Shown here: in pieces, positions 53,148-62,263 of the stretch | Layout of the letters: each line of letters starts with the position of its first letter | Position numbering within the stretch: the stretch's first letter is position 1 | DNA from: Eubacterium sp. An11 | GTDB lineage: Bacteria; Bacillota; Clostridia; Lachnospirales; Lachnospiraceae | Assembly (NCBI RefSeq): GCF_002161065.1 | Contig: NZ_NFLV01000004.1 | Location: 124,001-188,000 of the forward strand | DNA: 64,000 nt | Direction: 5' to 3' | Notes under the pieces: model-generated | The model's database searches: none | What the model was told of the DNA's origin: nothing | Seen by the model: the letters and a program-made list of their open reading frames with translations, nothing else | Program-made: the position numbers and the translations under genes

Positions 53148-54497
53148 CTACTTCTCAGCAAAATATTCCGTTACCTTCTGCGCATATTCTTCCAGCAGCC
53201 CCAGATCCCAGAGCACTTGCAAAATCGTAAACCGGTTGCGCACTTCTTTGGCCAGGATCACCGCATCCCGCACCAGTTCCGGAGAGATACCGATCTGCGC
53301 CGGGTTCACCGGTTCGCCGAGGGAAGCCATCATCTCCTTCATCTTGCTGCCGGACGGAATCTCTTTCTCTATGAGCTTCTGAATCTCCGGCCATTTCTCC
53401 TCCATGACGGCCAGACGTCTGTTCCGGTTTTCGACGCTGTTTTTGTGGCACTCCTCCTCCAGCTCCAGGATGCCGGGAGCCGCGTCCTTATAACAGTCGC
53501 AGACCTTCTTCTTCCATGCCGCATAATCCGGCTGCCGCTTTGCTGCCGCGGCAAAATCCGGCTGTTCTTCTTTTAACATCTCGTACATTTTTATGACGGC
53601 CAGCATACCGACACCTACTTTGATGCCGTGAAGCACCGGCTTCTTATCTTCCATCTGAAACTGCATTTCCCAGTAGTGCGACAGATGGTGCTCGCTGCCG
53701 GAAGCCGGACGGGAATTACCGGTAAAGCTCATGGCTACGCCGGATAACACCAGGGCTTCCATCAAATGTTTCACTGCTTCTTTGTCTCTTCTGCGGATGC
53801 CGTCGCTTTCTTCCACCACGATTCCTATGGATTCTTTGACCATATTGTCAATGGTCTCACAGTAATATTCGCCCTCGATGAGATGAGCCATCTTCCAGTC
53901 CACCAGACAGGTATATTTTCCTAAAATATCACCCAGCCCCGCAACGATCATCTCCATGGGCGCCGCCGCCAGAATCTCCGGATCTCCCATGACAGCCTCC
54001 GGCACATGGGCCTGATAGGTGGTCTTCACATGATTATGTATCAGAGCCGCTCCCACAGACACAAACCCATCCATGGACGGCGCGGTGGCCAGAATCATAT
54101 ACGGAAGCCCCAGCTGAGAGCTTACAAACTTACACAAGTCATTGAGGGTGCCGGAACCCACCGCCAGAAGCAGGTCCGTTCCTTTCTCATACGCCTCCAT
54201 CATCTTGCCCACCGCCTGCTCATCAGGTACCAGCTCTTTCTCCGGAAAGACCAGAACATAATGAGAGATACCGGCGTCCGTAAGCTCCTGCTCTGCCGCC
54301 CTGCCGGCAGCTTCCCAGGTATTGACATCACAGACTACAAAAACGTTCTGATAGCCAAGCTCCTCAATGGTCTGCGGAAGACGCTGTAACGCTCCCGCCT
54401 CAATGTCTATTTTTTTCAGATCCGTGCTGTGCGTACGTCCACAGGCACAGTGCATTTCCTGCCCAAGATATTGTGAAAGATTACTGCTCGCTGTCAT
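53148..54497 (-). CDS. sn-Glycerol-1-phosphate dehydrogenase family protein (EgsA/AraM)
   Basis: A 449-aa iron-containing-alcohol-dehydrogenase-fold enzyme. NAD-binding segment LLLAVGSGTLNDLCKFVSSQ (about 115-134), LGLPYMILATAPSMDGFVSV, metal-binding SGSEHHLSHYWEMQ. Members reduce dihydroxyacetone phosphate to glycerol-1-phosphate, and in Firmicutes are often encoded with araB as araM. Start: ATG at 54497, 7 nt after AGGAGG (an ATG codon before it is too close). Transcribed with araB from the promoter at 54549-54576. Confidence 0.9.
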   Translation of the reverse strand: MTASSNLSQYLGQEMHCACGRTHSTDLKKIDIEAGALQRLPQTIEELGYQNVFVVCDVNTWEAAGRAAEQELTDAGISHYVLVFPEKELVPDEQAVGKMMEAYEKGTDLLLAVGSGTLNDLCKFVSSQLGLPYMILATAPSMDGFVSVGAALIHNHVKTTYQAHVPEAVMGDPEILAAAPMEMIVAGLGDILGKYTCLVDWKMAHLIEGEYYCETIDNMVKESIGIVVEESDGIRRRDKEAVKHLMEALVLSGVAMSFTGNSRPASGSEHHLSHYWEMQFQMEDKKPVLHGIKVGVGMLAVIKMYEMLKEEQPDFAAAAKRQPDYAAWKKKVCDCYKDAAPGILELEEECHKNSVENRNRRLAVMEEKWPEIQKLIEKEIPSGSKMKEMMASLGEPVNPAQIGISPELVRDAVILAKEVRNRFTILQVLWDLGLLEEYAQKVTEYFAEK

Positions 54498-54548
54498 CAT
54501 GACTCCTCCTTTTTGCTTCTGCAATTTCCAGTTCTTTCTTTTTTCACT

Positions 54549-54576
54549 ATTGTACCCGAAAAAATCCGCCCGTCAA
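54549..54576 (-). promoter_or_regulatory. Promoter of egsA-araB
   Basis: Minus-strand TTGACG (54571-54576), 16-nt spacer, TACAAT (54549-54554). Operator-like palindromes begin 16 bp upstream of the -35. Confidence 0.75.
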
Positions 54577-54591
54577 TATGCCCTGAAGGGC

Positions 54592-54606
54592 TTGATTATT
54601 AATCAA
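54592..54606. promoter_or_regulatory. Palindromic operator 1
   Basis: TTGATTA-T-TAATCAA, a perfect 7-1-7 palindrome just upstream of the egsA -35 box. The same motif recurs at 54677-54691. Confidence 0.72.
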
Positions 54607-54616
54607 ATCTGTAATA

Positions 54617-54642
54617 AAATTAATCAAAAATCTGATTAATTT
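54617..54642. promoter_or_regulatory. Palindromic operator 2
   Basis: Perfect 10-bp arms AAATTAATCA / TGATTAATTT around AAAATC. It contains the same TGATTA half-site as operators 1 and 3 with a different spacing. Confidence 0.65.
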
Positions 54643-54653
54643 TTCCCGAAAAA

Positions 54654-54677
54654 AAAGACGGCCTTTTTGCCGTCTTT
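54654..54677. terminator. Bidirectional hairpin terminator inside the egsA/lacI divergent region
   Basis: Perfect stem AAAGACGGC / GCCGTCTTT with a T-rich 6-nt loop, A8 on one side and TTTT on the other. Neither gene ends here, so it either ends an upstream leader transcript or insulates the two promoters. Its right arm touches operator 3. Confidence 0.7.
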
Positions 54678-54691
54678 TGATTACTAATCAA
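54677..54691. promoter_or_regulatory. Palindromic operator 3
   Basis: TTGATTA-C-TAATCAA, perfect 7-1-7, same motif as operator 1. Two further TGATTA half-sites occur at 54718 and 54736 in direct orientation. Confidence 0.72.
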
Positions 54692-54876
54692 AGGAAACCG
54701 ATGCATTTTTGTTCCTCTGATTAATTTTTCAGATTTGATTACCAGATCCCTCCAAATAACCTTTTGCACCCGGAAACCTTTTCCCCGCTGTATCCATAAA
54801 AGTGGCGGTTCCCGCCGTCATCTGCTATACTATTCATAATCAGTCGAAAAATATCAGTAAAGGAGAACTTTTACTC

Positions 54877-56073
54877 ATGTCAGATAAAAAGAAACCGACC
54901 ACCAGAGACATTGCCAAAGCCTGCTTTGTGTCCCAGTCCGCTGTGTCCATGATCTTAAGCGGCCGCACCGATATGCATTTCTCCAGAGAAACCATTGCCC
55001 TTGTTCAGGAAACCGCCGCAAAAATGGGATATGTGTACAAACCGAGAAAGCGGCGGGAGAAAACAGATATGCGCTCTACCATCATGGTGATGTGCCCTTC
55101 TCTCTCCACACAGTACTACACCACTCTGATTCAGGCTATCACCCAGGCGGCCCAGGCCATGGGCCTGTACGTTTTGGTCGCCTACACCAACCGGCTGGAA
55201 GACAAGGAATCTTATTACCTCCACATGGCGGAGGATAATGAATATTACGGAATCATCTACACGTTCGCCCCAAAAGCCGTGGCGTTTTTGAACCGGCTTT
55301 ACCGGAAGATTCCCATTGTGATGATCAATGACTACAATCCGGAATTAAAGCTTGAGCTGCTGGAGCTGGACAGCAAAAAGTCCGGACATCTGCTGGCCAG
55401 ACATCTGCTGGAACTCGGGCACCGGGAGATTGCCTACGTGACCACCCCGCTTACCCCGGCGGAAGTGCCAAGGCTGCGGAGACTGCAGGGAATCAAAGAA
55501 GAATATCAACGGCAGAGCTTGTCCCCTTCTCTCGTACATGTTCTGGAAGCCAGAACCGAGAAAGAGCCAAGCTCTGCCGTGGGCAATAAACATTATGAAA
55601 CCGGATATCATCTGATTCTGGATTATTTTCGCAAGACCAGCCGGGAAGAAGCAGGCACAGCTTCCGCCGGGACCCCGGCCACATTTTCCGGGACCAAAGA
55701 TCATTCCGGCGCCCGCTGCGTTCCCGGCAGCATCACCGCCTTTGTAGGCACCAACGACTTCGTCGCCATCGGAATCATCGACGCCCTGAAAAAGCTGGGA
55801 TATTCGGTACCCGGCGATTACTCCGTCTGCGGGTTTGACAACACGCTGGTCTCCTCCTTCTCCGGCATCTCCCTGACCACTATCGACCACTGTATTGACG
55901 AAAAAGGCGCCCAGGCGGTGGAAATGCTCTCCAATCAGAAGAAACGGATGAAAGATGGCCCGCAGAAAAATACGCCGCTCATGCGTCTGGAATATGAACC
56001 GCAGCTGGTCGTACGCCACTCCACCGGCAAGCCGCGAAAACATTTACAGCCGCATTGGAATTCCCTTGTCTGA
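54877..56073 (+). CDS. LacI family transcriptional regulator
   Basis: A 398-aa repressor-type protein. N-terminal [23 protein letters not shown] with the hinge helix following ([20 protein letters not shown]); periplasmic-binding-like effector domain from about residue 63. A poorly conserved alanine/glycine/threonine-rich insertion (about 258-290) interrupts the effector domain before [20 protein letters not shown]. Start ATG at 54877 follows AAAGGAGAA. A TATACT -10 lies at 54826-54831 with a poor -35. Divergent from egsA-araB, which it probably controls along with itself. The 3' end overlaps hisF by 30 bp on the opposite strand. Confidence 0.92.
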   Translation: MSDKKKPTTRDIAKACFVSQSAVSMILSGRTDMHFSRETIALVQETAAKMGYVYKPRKRREKTDMRSTIMVMCPSLSTQYYTTLIQAITQAAQAMGLYVLVAYTNRLEDKESYYLHMAEDNEYYGIIYTFAPKAVAFLNRLYRKIPIVMINDYNPELKLELLELDSKKSGHLLARHLLELGHREIAYVTTPLTPAEVPRLRRLQGIKEEYQRQSLSPSLVHVLEARTEKEPSSAVGNKHYETGYHLILDYFRKTSREEAGTASAGTPATFSGTKDHSGARCVPGSITAFVGTNDFVAIGIIDALKKLGYSVPGDYSVCGFDNTLVSSFSGISLTTIDHCIDEKGAQAVEMLSNQKKRMKDGPQKNTPLMRLEYEPQLVVRHSTGKPRKHLQPHWNSLV

Positions 56074-56805
56074 GAGATAACGTTTCAAATCCATGATCTC
56101 CAGCTCTTTGAAATGAAACAGAGACGCCGCCAGAGCCGCGTCAGCCTTTCCTTCCGTAAAGGCCTCATAGAAATGTTCTTTGGTTCCCGCGCCGCCGGAG
56201 GCGATGACCGGGATATTGACATTTTCGGAGATGATGCGGGTCAGCTCCAGGTCGTAACCAGCTTTGGTGCCGTCACAGTCCATGCTGGTGAGCAGAATCT
56301 CACCGGCGCCCAGTTTCTCCGCCCGCATGGCCCATTCCACGGCGTCCATCTTCATATCAACTCTTCCACCGTTCTTGAAAATGTTCCAGCCGCTGCCGTC
56401 TTCCCGCCGTTTGGCGTCGATGGCGACCACCACGCACTGACTGCCGAACTTGTCCGCCGCCTCGCTGATCAGCTCCGGCCGCATGATGGCGGAAGAGTTC
56501 ACCGATACCTTGTCCGCGCCCTCCCGGAGGATGGCGCGGAAGTCTTCCACCGTGCGAATGCCGCCGCCCACCGTAAACGGAATGAATACCTTCTCCGCCA
56601 CCCGGCGCACCATGTCCACCACAGTATGTCTCGCGTCAGAAGAAGCCGTGATATCAAGGAAAACCACCTCATCTGCTCCGGCCTTATCATAAGCCGCCGC
56701 AATCTCCACCGGGTCACCGGCGTCCCGGAGATTGACAAAATTCACACCTTTGACCACCCGTCCCTCATGTACATCAAGACAGGGAATAATTCTCTTTGTA
56801 AACAT
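56044..56805 (-). CDS. hisF: Imidazole glycerol phosphate synthase subunit HisF
   Basis: A 253-aa TIM-barrel cyclase of histidine synthesis. [49 protein letters not shown] and [20 protein letters not shown] are all intact, including both catalytic aspartates. Start at the second of two adjacent ATGs (56805), better spaced from AGGAGG. Follows hisH by 9 bp. No other his genes are in the window. Its end overlaps the convergent lacI gene by 30 bp. Confidence 0.97.
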   Translation of the reverse strand: MFTKRIIPCLDVHEGRVVKGVNFVNLRDAGDPVEIAAAYDKAGADEVVFLDITASSDARHTVVDMVRRVAEKVFIPFTVGGGIRTVEDFRAILREGADKVSVNSSAIMRPELISEAADKFGSQCVVVAIDAKRREDGSGWNIFKNGGRVDMKMDAVEWAMRAEKLGAGEILLTSMDCDGTKAGYDLELTRIISENVNIPVIASGGAGTKEHFYEAFTEGKADAALAASLFHFKELEIMDLKRYLSDKGIPMRL

Positions 56806-56814
56806 CATATCCTC

Positions 56815-57429
56815 CTATCTGTTCTCTAAATGAATAAAATTATCCAGTATCTTCAGTCCGACCTCGCTGCTCTTTTCCGGATGAAACTGGCAGGCAAAAA
56901 TATTATCGTGTTCCACGGAAGCATGGATCTTGGTGGAATAAAATGTGGTGGCCGCCACATCTTCCTCACGTTTCGCGGACAGATAGTAGGAATGGACAAA
57001 ATACACATAAGGATGTCCCTCTATCCCCTGAAATAAAGAGGCGCCCTCCCGGATATCCAGAGAATTCCATCCCATATGCGGAATCTTGAGCCCTTCCTTG
57101 TCCGGAATCCGGCGGATGCTGCCCGGAAGAAGTCCGAGTCCCTTCACGCCAGGCGTCTCGTCGCTGTCCTCAAACAAAAGCTGCAGTCCCAGGCAGATGC
57201 CAAGAAACGGCGTGCCCTGGCTCACCACCTCTTTAATAACCTCTTCCAGTCCGTAGCTCCGGAGCTTTCCCATGGCATCCCCGAAAGCGCCGACGCCCGG
57301 CAGAATAACTCTGTCCGCCGACAGGATCACATTTTTATCTCTGGTTACTTTCACATCCTGACCCAGATACAAAAGCGCTTTTTCCACACTTTTTATATTC
57401 CCTGCGTCATAATCAATCACTGCTACCAT
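56815..57429 (-). CDS. hisH: Imidazole glycerol phosphate synthase subunit HisH
   Basis: A 204-aa glutaminase subunit supplying ammonia to HisF. VIDYDAGNIKSVEKAL, the nucleophile cysteine in FLGICLGLQLLFE (about residue 80) and the C-terminal QFHPEKSS (His-Glu of the triad). Start after GAAAGGA. Upstream 270 bp is AT-rich with only the promoter of the divergent DUF6465 gene recognised. Confidence 0.97.
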   Translation of the reverse strand: MVAVIDYDAGNIKSVEKALLYLGQDVKVTRDKNVILSADRVILPGVGAFGDAMGKLRSYGLEEVIKEVVSQGTPFLGICLGLQLLFEDSDETPGVKGLGLLPGSIRRIPDKEGLKIPHMGWNSLDIREGASLFQGIEGHPYVYFVHSYYLSAKREEDVAATTFYSTKIHASVEHDNIFACQFHPEKSSEVGLKILDNFIHLENR

Positions 57430-57615
57430 ATATGTATCCTTTCTGTTGTTTCAAGCTCATTTACACTTGTTGATTTTGCAGGATTTCTCCCTGTTTCCAC
57501 TATCAAAAATTCATGCTGCGCCCTGAATTTCACTTATTTATTCTAGTGGATTTTCATAAATTATGCAATATTAATGTATCGGAAGCTTACAAAAAAACGA
57601 ATCCTAAATTATTTA

Positions 57616-57644
57616 TTGATTTTTTCACAAGATTGTAATATTAT
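57616..57644 (+). promoter_or_regulatory. Promoter of the DUF6465 gene
   Basis: TTGATT (57616-57621), 17-nt spacer, TATTAT (57639-57644), about 57 nt before the start codon, in an AT-rich segment. Confidence 0.65.
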
Positions 57645-57700
57645 AGTGATAACAATAATATAATTTTTTAATTATTGTAGTATGAAAGGGGAATTTCAAG

Positions 57701-57913
57701 ATGAAATCAACACTCAATGTACAGTTTGGTGGTAACACTGTTGAAAGTAAAGAAATCATCGCTGCAGCAAAAAAGATCTGGGTCGATGAAGGCAATCAGA
57801 ACAGAAAAGTAAAAGACTTATTAAAACTCGATCTCTATGTGAAACCTGAAGAAAACGCAGTTTACTACGTATTTAACGACGATGAGAGCGGAAGCTTTCC
57901 TCTTTACGAATAA
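57701..57913 (+). CDS. DUF6465 family small protein
   Basis: A 70-aa protein starting MKSTLNVQFGGNTVESKEII after AAAGGGG and ending LYVKPEENAVYYVFNDDESG plus SFPLYE. This is the full length of a small family (DUF6465-like) conserved in Lachnospiraceae; the fold is predicted as beta-alpha-beta, and function is unknown. Own promoter and strong terminator, so it is a monocistronic unit, perhaps well expressed. Confidence 0.85.
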   Translation: MKSTLNVQFGGNTVESKEIIAAAKKIWVDEGNQNRKVKDLLKLDLYVKPEENAVYYVFNDDESGSFPLYE

Positions 57914-57936
57914 TAAAAATACAGTGATACAACGGT

Positions 57937-57981
57937 AAATGCCCTTCGCGGAATCTCGAATCCACGAAGGGCATTTTTTTA
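57937..57981. terminator. Terminator of the DUF6465 gene
   Basis: 12-bp perfect arms AAATGCCCTTCG / CGAAGGGCATTT followed by T7. The final bases touch the stop codon of the convergent histidine kinase gene and may also end that transcript. Confidence 0.88.
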
Positions 57982-59541
57982 ATTTCCACAGTCCAGATCA
58001 AAGTAGAAATCCACACCGTTTTCCTCATTGGTCACACCGAACTGTTTTCCGTGGGCGTTCATGGTCGCCGCCACGATGGACAGGCCGATACCGCTTCCGC
58101 CGTACTCTCTCGTCCTTGCTTTATCCACCTTATAAAACTTGATCCAGAGCTTTTCCAGATCTTTTTCCGGAATCTGATTGCCATCGTTGTAGACATGGAT
58201 ACGAAGATCCTTATCTTTTCTCTCAAACCAGATACGAATGACACCATCCTGAAATACATGATTGAGCGCATTGGACAGATAATTACTGAAAACTTCCTCG
58301 ATCATAAATTCATCCGCCCAGACGTATACCGGCCCCTTCTCCTCGAACACCACTCTGTTGTTCTTCTTCATAAAAAGAATCTGCGTGGAAGCCAGCTTAT
58401 TCTGAATCATCTGACAGATATCAAACCGCTGCATATTCAACTGCTGATTGCCAAACTCAATCTGATTGAGCGTCAGGAGTTTTTTGACCATGGTATTCAT
58501 CTTCTGCGCTTCATCGGCAATGACCTCACAGTAGAAATCCTTGCTCTCCTCATCATCAGTGATATTCTCCTTCAGACCTTCCGCATATCCCTGGATCAGA
58601 GCGATCGGCGTCTTAAGCTCATGGCTCACATGGGAGAGAAACTCCTTTCTCATCTCATCAATCTGCTCTTTTTTCTCAATATCTTTCTGCAGCTCCAGAT
58701 TGGCGGCCTTCAGATCTGCAATGGTCGATTCCAGCTTCTCCGACATCTGGTTCATGGAATCTCCGAGAATCTGCAGTTCATCACCGGTATCCACATGTAC
58801 CTTGGCATCAAAATCCAGATGTGTCATCTTATTGGCCACCACCGCCATATCTTTGATCGGCCTGGTAAACTGCGTGGATACGATGAAAATGATAATACTT
58901 CCAATCAGGATACCGGAAAAACCGGTGTAAGCCAGGAAACGGCTGCTGATGTCCGCACTGGCCTGAATGCCCTCCAGGGAAACCCTCATGGCAATCAGAT
59001 AATTATCATCGGTGAATCCGAAAAGATAAATTCCTTTTTGTCCGCTGGGATCTGTGAGCTGCGTCACAAAATATCCTTTCTGTATGAGGGTGACAAAATT
59101 ATCCTCTTCCTCATTCTGCCACGGAAGGAGATGTCTCCTCTTTGAATACTCGTCAAAGATTCCTTCCTCTCTTCCCAGGATAACCTGACTCCGGATCTGG
59201 TCCAGGTATCCCAGAATCTCCTCATAGGTCTTGCTTCCGTCCGCCATATTACTGAAGATGACTACCTGAGTAAAATAAAAATCGCTGGATTGGGCGATCA
59301 TCATCTTGATATTGGTGCTGTTGGAAATCTGCTCCATCTCCTCGTTGATCGTTTCCTGGGCAGAAGTATCATGCAGCACCTTTTTTACATCCTGAAAGGT
59401 CTTTACGATATTGTCTTTCTCTGAAGAAATATAATACTTGTCCGCAAAGGCATGATTTAAAAACCAGGTGAAAACGATGACAAAGCCGACAATCAAAATC
59501 AGAATGGATGTCAGCTTGAATCGTATTGAGTAGTATTTCAT
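57979..59541 (-). CDS. Sensor histidine kinase
   Basis: A 520-aa membrane kinase: membrane helix 1 (about 10-31), extracellular sensor region (about 33-195), helix 2 (about 200-222), HAMP (about 223-275), HisKA with the phospho-accepting histidine in LSHVSHELKTPIALIQGYAE (about 305), and HATPase with N-box and GGSGIGLSIVAATM. Cognate of the response regulator 9 bp upstream. The pair resembles VanR/VanS and PhoP/PhoR-like envelope sensors, and a VanZ-like gene lies next to it. Start after AAGGTGA. Confidence 0.93.
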   Translation of the reverse strand: MKYYSIRFKLTSILILIVGFVIVFTWFLNHAFADKYYISSEKDNIVKTFQDVKKVLHDTSAQETINEEMEQISNSTNIKMMIAQSSDFYFTQVVIFSNMADGSKTYEEILGYLDQIRSQVILGREEGIFDEYSKRRHLLPWQNEEEDNFVTLIQKGYFVTQLTDPSGQKGIYLFGFTDDNYLIAMRVSLEGIQASADISSRFLAYTGFSGILIGSIIIFIVSTQFTRPIKDMAVVANKMTHLDFDAKVHVDTGDELQILGDSMNQMSEKLESTIADLKAANLELQKDIEKKEQIDEMRKEFLSHVSHELKTPIALIQGYAEGLKENITDDEESKDFYCEVIADEAQKMNTMVKKLLTLNQIEFGNQQLNMQRFDICQMIQNKLASTQILFMKKNNRVVFEEKGPVYVWADEFMIEEVFSNYLSNALNHVFQDGVIRIWFERKDKDLRIHVYNDGNQIPEKDLEKLWIKFYKVDKARTREYGGSGIGLSIVAATMNAHGKQFGVTNEENGVDFYFDLDCGN

Positions 59542-59550
59542 AAAATCACC

Positions 59551-60228
59551 TTAATCCACTTCAAATTTGTAACCCATGCCCCAGATGGTCTTAATGTACT
59601 CTCCCTTGTCTCCCAGCTTGCTCCGAAGCTTCTTCACATGGGTGTCGATGGTTCTGGCGTCGCCAAAATAATCGTAGTTCCAGACGTTATTTAAAATCTT
59701 CTCTCTGGAGAGAGCCACACCCTGATTCATGACAAAATAGGTGAGGAGCTCAAATTCCTTAAAACTCAGGGAAATCGGTTTTCCATCGATCTTCACTTCA
59801 TGGGCGGCGATATCAAGCTCAATGCCGCCGGCTTCCAGCACCTCGCCGGCCGCCAGAGAATTGCTTCTTCTGAGGATTGCCTCCACCCGGGCCACCAGAA
59901 TCTTCGGGCTGAACGGTTTTGCGATGTACTCGTCCACACCCAGGTCAAAACCGTTGAGCTCGTCGCTCTCCTCGCCTTTGGCCGTCAGCATGATGATCGG
60001 CACCTGGGAATACTGGCGGATCTCTTTGACCACCTCAAAGCCGTCGATCTTCGGCATCATCACGTCACAGATGACCAGGCTGATGCTCTTGTCCTCAAAA
60101 AATATATCCAGCGCTTCCTCTCCGTCGGCGGCCTCGATCACTTCATACCCTTTCTTTTTTAAGAAATCGCCGACCAGCTTGCGCATCCTGCTCTCGTCAT
60201 CCACCACAAGAATCTTTAATTTTTCCAT
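59551..60228 (-). CDS. OmpR/PhoB-type response regulator
   Basis: A 225-aa regulator. Receiver domain 1-115 with ILVVDDESRMRKLV, phospho-acceptor in VICDVMMPKIDGFE (about residue 53), and conserved T/K (MLTAKGE, IAKPFSP); C-terminal winged helix with DYFGDARTIDTHVKKLRSKL. Start at 60228 follows GGAGGA; an in-frame upstream ATG (60246) lacks an SD. First gene of the pair with the histidine kinase. Confidence 0.94.
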   Translation of the reverse strand: MEKLKILVVDDESRMRKLVGDFLKKKGYEVIEAADGEEALDIFFEDKSISLVICDVMMPKIDGFEVVKEIRQYSQVPIIMLTAKGEESDELNGFDLGVDEYIAKPFSPKILVARVEAILRRSNSLAAGEVLEAGGIELDIAAHEVKIDGKPISLSFKEFELLTYFVMNQGVALSREKILNNVWNYDYFGDARTIDTHVKKLRSKLGDKGEYIKTIWGMGYKFEVD

Positions 60229-60275
60229 ATATATCCTCCATCCCACAGCATGTTATATTTTTAATATTCAGCAAC

Positions 60276-60330
60276 AGCTCAGCCATCTCAGAACCACAGC
60301 AGACACAGTCTGCCGGCGCATGGCTGAACT
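60276..60330. repeat. Nested inverted repeat between the VanZ-like gene and the two-component operon
   Basis: Outer arms AGCTCAGCCAT / ATGGCTGAACT (10 of 11 paired) enclose GCAGAC-ACA-GTCTGC. No T tract follows on the minus strand. It could be a weak terminator for the VanZ-like gene or an operator for the regulator gene. Confidence 0.5.
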
Positions 60331-60387
60331 CTTACAGATATAATAGTCATGTTCTATGAAAATAATGTGAAAATATGACCAAAAATC

Positions 60388-60789
60388 TTATCTTTTTGTC
60401 ATCCGTTTCACCACTCTCCAGATTGCCAGGACGATTTCCCGGATCACTGCGAAGACCACAAACATGAGAAGGAATCCCACGAGACCGAAAATGACGTCAT
60501 CCAGATCCATCGTTCCGCTGCCCGAATACCACTGTCCGATCTCGATGGCAAAAGTCAGCACCAAGATCAGGGTAAATACGTAAATAAACACGATGACCAG
60601 CACATGATTCCGGCTTAATATCTTAAAAAGCGGATAGATAGCCAGCACCAGAATCATACCGATAATACCGATAACCAGAAAATGCAGCTGTTTATCAGTA
60701 AAGTTTTTCTCATAGGCATCATTGAGCGACAAAATGTAGCTGTGTGATTTTGCAATGAGAATCATCAGGCTTTCCAAAATTGATTCCAT
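60388..60789 (-). CDS. VanZ-like membrane protein
   Basis: A 133-aa protein with three membrane helices and the VanZ-family motif AIEIGQWYSGSGTMDLDDVI (about residues 84-103), preceded by FTDKQLHFLVIGIIG. VanZ-type proteins give low-level teicoplanin or lipoglycopeptide resistance in some hosts; most chromosomal copies are uncharacterised. Neighbouring two-component system and peptidoglycan hydrolase suggest an envelope context. Confidence 0.85.
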   Translation of the reverse strand: MESILESLMILIAKSHSYILSLNDAYEKNFTDKQLHFLVIGIIGMILVLAIYPLFKILSRNHVLVIVFIYVFTLILVLTFAIEIGQWYSGSGTMDLDDVIFGLVGFLLMFVVFAVIREIVLAIWRVVKRMTKR

Positions 60790-60904
60790 ATTTCCTCCTT
60801 TTTGTGTCTGCAGCGCACCCGCCCGGCTCCGGACCCACCGGAATTCTCATCATCTGCGGGTCTGCTTTTGAGACAGAATATATTTCATCCGGAAACAAAA
60901 GAAA

Positions 60905-61001
60905 GGGGCCGCCGCAAAACATCCCGTCATACCGGATATCCCGTATCTTATAAAACAGACACGCCATATCTGGTACCGACAGTATATCTTGCCGCAGCCC
61001 C
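60905..61001 (-). terminator. Long-stem terminator of the glucosaminidase gene (repeat copy B)
   Basis: Imperfect 97-nt palindrome GGGGCCGCCGCAAAAC ... CTTGCCGCAGCCCC with inner GATATCC/GGTAC elements; followed on the minus strand by TTTCTTTTG. About 70 bp past the glucosaminidase stop. Same family as copies A and C. Confidence 0.65.
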
Positions 61002-61070
61002 TTCAGTATAATATAGTTTGAAGTCTCCGTCAAACAGACGGTTTTTTCATTTCTTACGAGGAAACAGGCA

Positions 61071-62108
61071 TTATTTATCCCATTTCGTCAGATTATATGT
61101 ACGAATCACTCCGGACAGCTGGCTGACATAAGATCCGGAAGTGGCGTACCCGCCCTTTTTGATAATCTGCAGCTGTTTTTTGTAGCTGCTTGTTTTTGTA
61201 AGACCCGCATAACGTTTCCGGCTGCCATTTTTGGCATTCAGAAGATACGCGGAATGATCTTCAATGGAATCTTCAATGCAGGAATATTTCCGGAACTTCG
61301 CTGTGATACTGTACCGTCCGCCGGAACCGTACTCGTAGGTGCGCTTTTTATAAAAATTCACACCATCCCAGGCGGAACCGCTCCAGGTATTGCCGGACAG
61401 ATTCATTTTCATGCCAAACAGATTGTTTCCGTTCTTCGCCAGAGTGGACTGTCCCCAGCCGCTTTCCAGAATTGCCTGAGCCATGGTAACCGAAGCGAGA
61501 ATCCCCGTTCTTTTGTAATTCTCCCTGGCAACCGGTCCGATCTCGTTGATAAAAGAAGATTTAGAAACATTTTTCGCTTTGGTGGCCGTCTGAGAAATGC
61601 CCGGACGGACCTGCAGCGTCACCGTTCTTGCCGAATCGCTGTAGGAATATTTCAGGCCGAAGAAAGAAGCCGCCTGATTCACCGGCACAAGCAGATCGTT
61701 GACGCCGCTGCTCCTGAATGTCACAAAATACGGGGACACTTTCAGCTTCATCTTGGTTCCGTTTACCTTGGCGTACTTTTTGTTGGCATAAAAAATGACC
61801 TTTCTCGCTCCGTAGCGAAGGGTCACCTTACTGCCGTTGGCACTATAAGAAGCGCGGATACCATTCTCTGAGAACAACGTCCTGCACGGTACATAGATGG
61901 TAGATCCGATTTTGACTGACGGCGCCTTCTGTGCGCTGGAAGCCACGGACACCTCCTCGCCGCTATAACGGACATTGATAATGGTTCCTTTCAGACTGAC
62001 GGCGCTGCCGTTCTTGATGACCGGAATTTTTGCCGCTTCCGCCGGCATGGCCTTCCACGCCATTCCCAGAAACAGCACCGCCAGTGCTATGATTAATTTT
62101 TTCTTCAC
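61071..62108 (-). CDS. Secreted glucosaminidase with copper-amine-oxidase-like N-terminal domain
   Basis: A 345-aa exported protein. GTG start at 62108 after AGAGGAG; signal peptide KKKLIIALAVLFLGMAWKAM with AEA cleavage near residue 25. Residues about 30-180 resemble the Cu_amine_oxidN1-type module (IYVPCRTLFSENGIRASYSA, VTLRYGARKVIFYANKKYAK) used for wall attachment. Residues about 190-345 form a LytG/FlgJ-like N-acetylglucosaminidase domain with catalytic glutamate in AQAILESGWGQSTLAKNGNN and a conserved YKKQLQIIKKGGYAT. Likely remodels peptidoglycan, possibly at division or sporulation. Confidence 0.9.
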   Translation of the reverse strand: MKKKLIIALAVLFLGMAWKAMPAEAAKIPVIKNGSAVSLKGTIINVRYSGEEVSVASSAQKAPSVKIGSTIYVPCRTLFSENGIRASYSANGSKVTLRYGARKVIFYANKKYAKVNGTKMKLKVSPYFVTFRSSGVNDLLVPVNQAASFFGLKYSYSDSARTVTLQVRPGISQTATKAKNVSKSSFINEIGPVARENYKRTGILASVTMAQAILESGWGQSTLAKNGNNLFGMKMNLSGNTWSGSAWDGVNFYKKRTYEYGSGGRYSITAKFRKYSCIEDSIEDHSAYLLNAKNGSRKRYAGLTKTSSYKKQLQIIKKGGYATSGSYVSQLSGVIRTYNLTKWDK

Positions 62109-62263
62109 AGTATTTCTCCTCTCGACAAAATTTGTCTTATCTTTTGACACATTTTCATTTTTTAAACACATTTCCTGGGAAATATGTTACAAAAGTATTA
62201 TATATAGGAAATATGTCCGTAATAAGTTTTTTTCAAATTTTGCCGAAAGGAATCTGTGATTTC

